DNA of 28,805 nt, from the NCBI GenBank assembly GCA_051418055.1, contig JBPRGH010000143.1, forward strand, positions 1-28,805. Reading direction: 5' to 3'. This DNA is from JBPRGH01 sp051418055. GTDB lineage: Bacteria; Bacteroidota; Bacteroidia; Cytophagales; Cyclobacteriaceae. The position numbers and the translations under genes are program-made. Below are positions 24,450-28,805 of this stretch, in pieces. How positions within the stretch are numbered: position 1 is the first letter of the stretch; each line of letters opens with the position of its first letter. Below the pieces are notes generated by a model. The model had not been told where the DNA came from, ran no database searches, and worked only from the letters and a program-made list of their open reading frames with translations.

Positions 24450-25763
24450 ATGAAAGAGCATCAGTTAGATTTTGGAAATTGTTACTATCGTCCTTCATTT
24501 TTTCACATGAAGATCGATTTGCCCATCGATTTTACCAATTTGAATGAAATTCCAGATGGAGCATTTGGTCTTTACCTACATGAGTATATTCACTTTGTTC
24601 AAGACATTTCTACTATCTATGGATTAATGAACATTTCTACCATTACTTATTACATTCAGTATTGTGCAAGCAAAATTTACAAAGACAAAAGTCAAAAATT
24701 TGAGGTACCGATCAAACTGCAACCAAATACCAATACAATAGATTACGGATTCTCCAATTTTCAACTAAGACCCATTTACATCGGTTCTTCGATCAAAAAA
24801 AAGAGTAAGTCAATATCGAATTTTAGTTATACCCTTGTCCCTTTTGAGTTTGAACCAGGCCACACAATTGATATTGTCAAAATTCAATTTACCGATTCTG
24901 ACACACATGAAATAAGAGACTTAGAATTTGGTGGTAATCATGTCACAGAAGGTATGGCGTACCTATGTGAACAATACCAGCATAAAGGCATACTTACTGA
25001 AGCAGATGCATATCCGTATAAGCTCATCTCTGAAATAGTTAAACTTGAATACCCTGAGATCGAAAATGATGATGGTTTATTAATCACCATTTGTGATGCT
25101 TCTTTAATGAGCTATCACCCGGGTCTAAGTTTTGTACGTCTTGTGAAATTTCTGAAAGAAAAACAAGTTCATTCATCGGAACTGGTCCTAATTGACATTT
25201 ATAAAGAATGCTTAACAGAAATTAAAGGAAGTCATGTTGATTTTGAAGTTTTGGTAAACAATGTAAAATTTGAAATTAAGAAGAACTTCAGTGCTGACTA
25301 TTATCAGGATATTACTTCCTGGATTGACACCATTTTCGATAGAATCAAAATATTCAGAAAAGAAGTGCCAACCTTTGTTAATGATATGGTAATATATGGG
25401 AAGCCAAAAGAAAATCAATTCTTTGCCTATTTTCTTAAGGTAATAGGTTCACCGATTGTCATTGATTCAAATTCTAATGCCACTTTTGCTTTACCCCAAG
25501 GCTTTAACCCAACTTCTCCCAATTTCAGTCCTGCAATTTTTTGGGCAATAAATCAGATACTCAAAGTCTTCTATAAAGATTCTGTTACCCCGTGCGAATT
25601 AATTCATTTCTGTTCGAAAAGTAAGGAGTTAGACCCTAACATTAATGTAGATGAGAATTGTAATACTGCACCTTGGCTAAAGGCTACTGAAAAGAATTTA
25701 TGCCCATTTGCTCAAATATGGCATCATTGGGCTTTGAAAGACTATTCTCCAAATTATAAGTAA
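24450..25763 (+). CDS. HExxH metallopeptidase-like protein
   Basis: A 437-aa protein from ATG 24450. LYLHEYIHFVQDI (41-53) contains H44-E45-x-x-H48, a zinc-binding HExxH motif, and GGNHVTEGMAYLCEQY (161-176) supplies E167 as the likely third ligand in an N-x-x-x-E context typical of gluzincins. No signal peptide or membrane segment is seen, so it would act in the cytoplasm. A later Cys/Trp-containing stretch (CNTAPWLKATEKNLCPFAQIWHHW) is unassigned. A GTG 15 bp upstream is an alternative start, which I reject because the small ORF already ends there. Such a protease beside DUF4238 may cleave a toxin, regulator or host protein; this is inference. Family not recognised. Confidence 0.7.
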   Translation: MKEHQLDFGNCYYRPSFFHMKIDLPIDFTNLNEIPDGAFGLYLHEYIHFVQDISTIYGLMNISTITYYIQYCASKIYKDKSQKFEVPIKLQPNTNTIDYGFSNFQLRPIYIGSSIKKKSKSISNFSYTLVPFEFEPGHTIDIVKIQFTDSDTHEIRDLEFGGNHVTEGMAYLCEQYQHKGILTEADAYPYKLISEIVKLEYPEIENDDGLLITICDASLMSYHPGLSFVRLVKFLKEKQVHSSELVLIDIYKECLTEIKGSHVDFEVLVNNVKFEIKKNFSADYYQDITSWIDTIFDRIKIFRKEVPTFVNDMVIYGKPKENQFFAYFLKVIGSPIVIDSNSNATFALPQGFNPTSPNFSPAIFWAINQILKVFYKDSVTPCELIHFCSKSKELDPNINVDENCNTAPWLKATEKNLCPFAQIWHHWALKDYSPNYK

Positions 25764-25782
25764 GTAATTCAACTCTGATCCC

Positions 25783-25805
25783 GTGGCCTGTCCTCAACAG
25801 GACAC
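25783..25805 (+). terminator. Weak intrinsic terminator candidate
   Basis: GTGGCCTGT and ACAGGACAC form a 9-position stem with one G-A mismatch and a CCTCA loop, placed just after the HExxH gene. Only TTATTA follows, so termination may be inefficient. Confidence 0.35.
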
Positions 25806-26056
25806 TTATTACTCAATATATTACTATAAACATAACTACTCACCATCCCTCCTCCAGCAGGTTCATTCCCTCCGTGCCTTCGGTCATTCACCAGCTTCCG
25901 GTTCCCGCGGCAAGGCTATTCCTTTTATCATTCCGTTGCTCTTCATTCCTTCAGTCATACCTTTTCTTTTCCCACCAAACTTTTACTAGAGATATATAAG
26001 TGCTAAATAATTAATCAATTTATAGAATTCAATTTTAGTTAATTATTAATGTTAAA

Positions 26057-26089
26057 TTGCTTATTAAAAATAATTGATTCTTATAATTG
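26057..26089 (+). promoter_or_regulatory. Possible promoter of the sacsin-type ATPase gene
   Basis: TATAATTG (26082-26089) matches TAnnTTTG at seven of eight positions, with TTG (26057-26059) 22 bp upstream. A start near 26095 would exclude the TTG start codon at 26087 and supports ATG 26120. Confidence 0.35.
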
Positions 26090-26119
26090 AATAATACCAA
26101 CTCTTTTCAAGAGAAAGTT

Positions 26120-28648
26120 ATGAGTTATAGAGATAAATTTAGAGAATCTCAGGACAAGGCACATTATCAGGCAATAGCAACCAAAATCCTCAGTCATATG
26201 TCTGATTTAAGATCCTTAGCGAATGATTCAAAAGATACTCCAAGACGTTGGGTGTGGGAGCTAATTCAGAATGCTAAAGATGTGCGTTTAAATGAAAGGG
26301 TTAAAATCAAAATTGAATTACAGTCAAAACCTTCAGATCGATTAATATTTATGCATAATGGAAAGCCTTTCACTGCAGATAACATTCGTTTTCTAATAGA
26401 ACAAATATCCACTAAAGACAGGGGAAAAGATGAAACAGGAAAACGAAAAACTACAGGAAAATTTGGTACTGGATTTCTAACAACACATTTATTAGCTGAG
26501 AAGGTGAGGTTAAAATCAGTTGCTAAAGAACCAGATTTAGAATATAGGATATTTGATCTGGATTTGGATCGTTCTGGAAATGATTTAAATGAAATTACTG
26601 AATCAGTTAAAAAGTCTAAAGAATCAGTTGAATGTCTAGATGAATTTGAACCTTATAAATTATATAAACAAGGGGCATTTAATACAGTTTTTACATATCA
26701 GCTTACAGATGAAACGGGTAAATCGGTTGCTCGAAAAGGTCTAGAGGATCTTCAAAATTCTTTACCTTTTGCTTTAACTTTTGTTGAAGAAATAGAAAGC
26801 ATTGAAACAATTCATGATAATCTAATTTACTCTCAAAAAGAAGGAAAAACCATCCTTTCAGATGGAATTTATATAAATACCATAGTTATTAAAAATAAAA
26901 CGGAACAATATACTTCAATTGAGTATAAATTAATTACATTATCAAAGGATTTTACAACAATAGCAATACCTATAACAATAAATGAAAAAAATCAAATCAC
27001 TATTGAACCTATCCCTGATGAAATTCCTAAATTGTTCTGCGATTTTCCACTCATAGGTACTGAAGCATTTTCATTTCCAGTTATAATTAATAATCCACAT
27101 TTCAATCCTACAGACCCAAGAGATGGAATCTTTTTAACTGATTCAGAGAGAAACAGTATATTTATTGATGAAAATAAAAACTACTTAAATGATGCAATTG
27201 AACTTTATTTTCAGTTATTAGAATACTCAGCAAAAGAAAATTGGCATAATCTTTATTTATTAGCACAAATACATAACCTTCAGGAATTTCCAAAATGGTT
27301 ATCTGAAAGCTGGTATAAAAAAAATGTTCTAAACCCAATTCGAACTAGATTACTACATGAAAAAATAGTAAATGTTGCAAATGGAGACCCTCCGCAATCA
27401 ATTTTATCCGCTGATAATAAAAAATACATTTGGTTTCCAAATTCACCCAAAAAAGATATTCGATTTCAAATATGGGAACTTGCTAACCAATGGTTTCCAC
27501 ATGCATTACCAAATAAAGATGATGTTGAAATATGGTACAAATTATCGTGGGAAGAATGCGGTAAATTAACTGTATATCAATTGGCAAAATTTGTTGAAGG
27601 TTTGAAGACGCTTAACAACCTAAAAAAATCGATTTCAGAAAAAAATGTTTATGAATGGTTAAAAGACTTTTATAATCTTATTAAGCTTGATGAAAAGAAT
27701 TATGATACTATTATTAATAATCTCCTAATTTTCCCAAATCAAAAGGGTGAATTTTGTAAAAAAGGTGTTCTTTGGAAAGATTCAGGGGATATTGAGAAGG
27801 ATCTCAAAGATATTCTAGAGCTACTGGGAGAGGACATTCGCCAAGAATTATTTGATCCTGAAATTCAATTTACTATAGAAGCCAATAGAATACGTAATTT
27901 GAATTATGTAGTAAAGGAAATCTCTAATGGAGTACTTCAACACCATAGTCAAGATATAAATTCTAATATTCGCGAAGCATTTAACAAATTACTTGTTTGG
28001 TTTAAAAATAATCCTGAATCATCTAATAATTTATTTGGTGATCTCTACAGAAGAAAACACTTGCTCTATGACGATGAAGTAATTTCCGAAAATATAGAAA
28101 AGGCTGAACAACTTAATGATCTATTTAAAGAGTATGGAGTAAAGGATATTAACCACTTAAGGATATTAATTGATCACTCAAATAATGAAAGCGGCAGGCT
28201 ACTTCCTGTTACACAGGAAATTATAACTAGTATGGGGATAACGAGCATTGAAGAGTGGAAGGATGCATTGCAGGACAAAAATTTAGCTGCCATCTTTTCC
28301 CATGAATCGACACCCTCAACAGATATGTTTCTTTATGCCCAAAGCCTAATTGACCAAGCAAAGAAGAACATATTGGATCGATTAACTGATTTGGATGAAT
28401 ATGATATTTCAGAAGTAGATCTGGAAACGGCTCCAACTATTATCGCAGGTATTAGAAAAAATGAAGTGGAGATTAGTGTGGTGGCAAGGCCAGCTTACAA
28501 TGGAGAGGTAATTATTTACTATGGCTCAGAAAAGGATATACTTGATTATGGAGATGCAGAATTATGGGTTGATACAGGGGATGAGTGTAAACGAATTACA
28601 CTAGGCCATTTATTAAAGAAAGCAGAAATTAGAAAATTCCCCATCTAA
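26120..28648 (+). CDS. Sacsin-type GHKL ATPase (HSP90-like N-terminal domain)
   Basis: An 842-aa protein from ATG 26120, which follows AGAGAAAG closely; a TTG 33 bp upstream would add 11 residues but lies on the probable promoter. The ATPase shows W-E-L-I-Q-N-A-K-D-V (46-55, Bergerat N-box with N51), FMHNGKPF (77-84) in the G1 position and GKFGTGFLTTH (113-123) as the G2 loop. The C-terminal end (around VARPAYNGEVIIYYGSE, then ELWVDTGDECKRITLGHLLKK) is a conserved tail typical of large bacterial ATP-binding proteins of this type. The middle is long, helical and unassigned. These proteins recur in defence islands, function mostly unknown. The next gene starts 3 bp after its stop. Confidence 0.8.
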   Translation: MSYRDKFRESQDKAHYQAIATKILSHMSDLRSLANDSKDTPRRWVWELIQNAKDVRLNERVKIKIELQSKPSDRLIFMHNGKPFTADNIRFLIEQISTKDRGKDETGKRKTTGKFGTGFLTTHLLAEKVRLKSVAKEPDLEYRIFDLDLDRSGNDLNEITESVKKSKESVECLDEFEPYKLYKQGAFNTVFTYQLTDETGKSVARKGLEDLQNSLPFALTFVEEIESIETIHDNLIYSQKEGKTILSDGIYINTIVIKNKTEQYTSIEYKLITLSKDFTTIAIPITINEKNQITIEPIPDEIPKLFCDFPLIGTEAFSFPVIINNPHFNPTDPRDGIFLTDSERNSIFIDENKNYLNDAIELYFQLLEYSAKENWHNLYLLAQIHNLQEFPKWLSESWYKKNVLNPIRTRLLHEKIVNVANGDPPQSILSADNKKYIWFPNSPKKDIRFQIWELANQWFPHALPNKDDVEIWYKLSWEECGKLTVYQLAKFVEGLKTLNNLKKSISEKNVYEWLKDFYNLIKLDEKNYDTIINNLLIFPNQKGEFCKKGVLWKDSGDIEKDLKDILELLGEDIRQELFDPEIQFTIEANRIRNLNYVVKEISNGVLQHHSQDINSNIREAFNKLLVWFKNNPESSNNLFGDLYRRKHLLYDDEVISENIEKAEQLNDLFKEYGVKDINHLRILIDHSNNESGRLLPVTQEIITSMGITSIEEWKDALQDKNLAAIFSHESTPSTDMFLYAQSLIDQAKKNILDRLTDLDEYDISEVDLETAPTIIAGIRKNEVEISVVARPAYNGEVIIYYGSEKDILDYGDAELWVDTGDECKRITLGHLLKKAEIRKFPI

Positions 28649-28651
28649 AAA

Positions 28652-28805
28652 ATGAAAAATATAGAAGACATAGAAAAATTATTAGGTAAACCAGAAGGAA
28701 TTAGTCTAGAATACAAAGCTGTGTTACCACCAGCTCGAACTATTGCACAGATAATATGTGCTTTTGCCAACACAAAAGGTGGAGATTTAATTCTTGGAGT
28801 AATAG
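28652..28805 (+). CDS. AlbA_2 domain protein (partial, cut by window end)
   Basis: The first 51 codons are visible, from ATG 28652. G-I-S-L-E-Y-K-A-V-L-P-P (about 15-26) and IICAFANTKGGDLILGV (about 34-50) match the start of the AlbA_2/Schlafen domain: E-Y-K, then A-F-A-N-x-x-G-G and I-x-G. It follows the sacsin-type gene by 3 bp, so the two are almost certainly one transcript. Whether it carries a helicase or RecG-like C-terminus, as the AlbA_2 gene at 21673 does, cannot be seen. Confidence 0.75.
   Translation, partial: MKNIEDIEKLLGKPEGISLEYKAVLPPARTIAQIICAFANTKGGDLILGVI

Larger units (their letters stand above)
25764..26119. other. Intergenic region with hairpin and pyrimidine-rich patch
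   Basis: A near-perfect hairpin, GTGGCCTGT (25783-25791) with ACAGGACAC (25797-25805), lies 20 bp after the HExxH stop and may end its transcript, though the T-run after it is weak. From about 25835 to 25985 the sequence is unusually rich in C and T on the plus strand, with many CCTCC and CATTCC-type runs, and is visibly richer in G+C than its surroundings. A 68-codon frame starting with GTG at 25783 has a poor, low-complexity protein and is not called. The remainder is very AT rich. Confidence 0.5.

Noticed and set aside
25783..25989. 68-codon plus-strand frame with GTG start after the HExxH gene
   Set aside because: Low-complexity, proline- and serine-rich translation from a pyrimidine-rich patch; the start codon lies in a hairpin stem and no ribosome site or domain is seen.
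1..28805. CRISPR array, tRNA or rRNA genes
   Set aside because: No regularly spaced repeats with unique spacers were seen beyond the short repeats at 14-132, whose spacing is too short for a CRISPR array, and no cloverleaf or rRNA sequence was recognised.

Overview
The window is an AT-rich stretch of a bacterial genome packed with anti-phage and mobile-element genes, i.e. a defence island. The host is most likely a member of the Bacteroidota, probably a flavobacterium. The grounds are low G+C, few Shine-Dalgarno sites, a near-perfect Bacteroidota promoter (-33 TTG / -7 TAnnTTTG) before the NurA-HerA operon, short XRE and HTH_17 regulators of the type common in that phylum, and IS21-type terminal repeats. 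This is inference; no rRNA or tRNA gene is present to settle it.

Layout. (1) 1-132: five copies of a 17-bp repeat that look like one end of an IS21-family element, abutting the 3' end of a SIR2-domain gene (135-2063, minus). (2) 2133-3384, plus: a two-gene unit, an unknown protein overlapping a small HEPN protein with an intact RNxxxH motif. (3) 3405-11728, minus: a Type I restriction-modification locus, hsdM-hsdS-(Abi/HEPN)-(71 aa)-hsdR-(DUF6602)-(180 aa). (4) 11860-14503, minus: a tight three-gene unit (all-helical protein, HNH-like zinc protein, unknown protein) upstream of hsdM. (5) 14640-17083, plus: a probable small structured RNA, an RteC-like fragment and a mobile-element module (HTH_17 regulator, replication-type winged-helix protein, DnaC/IstB-type ATPase). 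(6) 17336-23214, plus: XRE regulator, NurA-like nuclease, HerA-like ATPase, a Myb/SANT-plus-methyltransferase-like protein, a decayed DUF5131 (Gp37/Gp68) remnant, and an AlbA_2/RecG-like ATP-binding protein. (7) 23279-25763, plus: DUF4238 protein, a 40-aa small ORF and an HExxH metallopeptidase-like protein, nearly without gaps. (8) 26120-28805, plus: a large sacsin-type GHKL ATPase followed by an AlbA_2 gene cut by the window edge.

How they fit together. The hsd genes form a classical host-specificity system with an abortive-infection gene and a DUF6602 gene embedded, a common arrangement for combined defence. NurA and HerA are known partners in DNA end resection; here they sit in one operon with a regulator and two accessory proteins, which makes the best candidate for an under-described system. 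The DUF4238/HExxH cassette and the three-gene HNH cassette are the next candidates. No integrase, transposase or complete mobile element is visible, so the island seems to have been built by accretion, and the DUF5131 relic and IS end show that parts have decayed.
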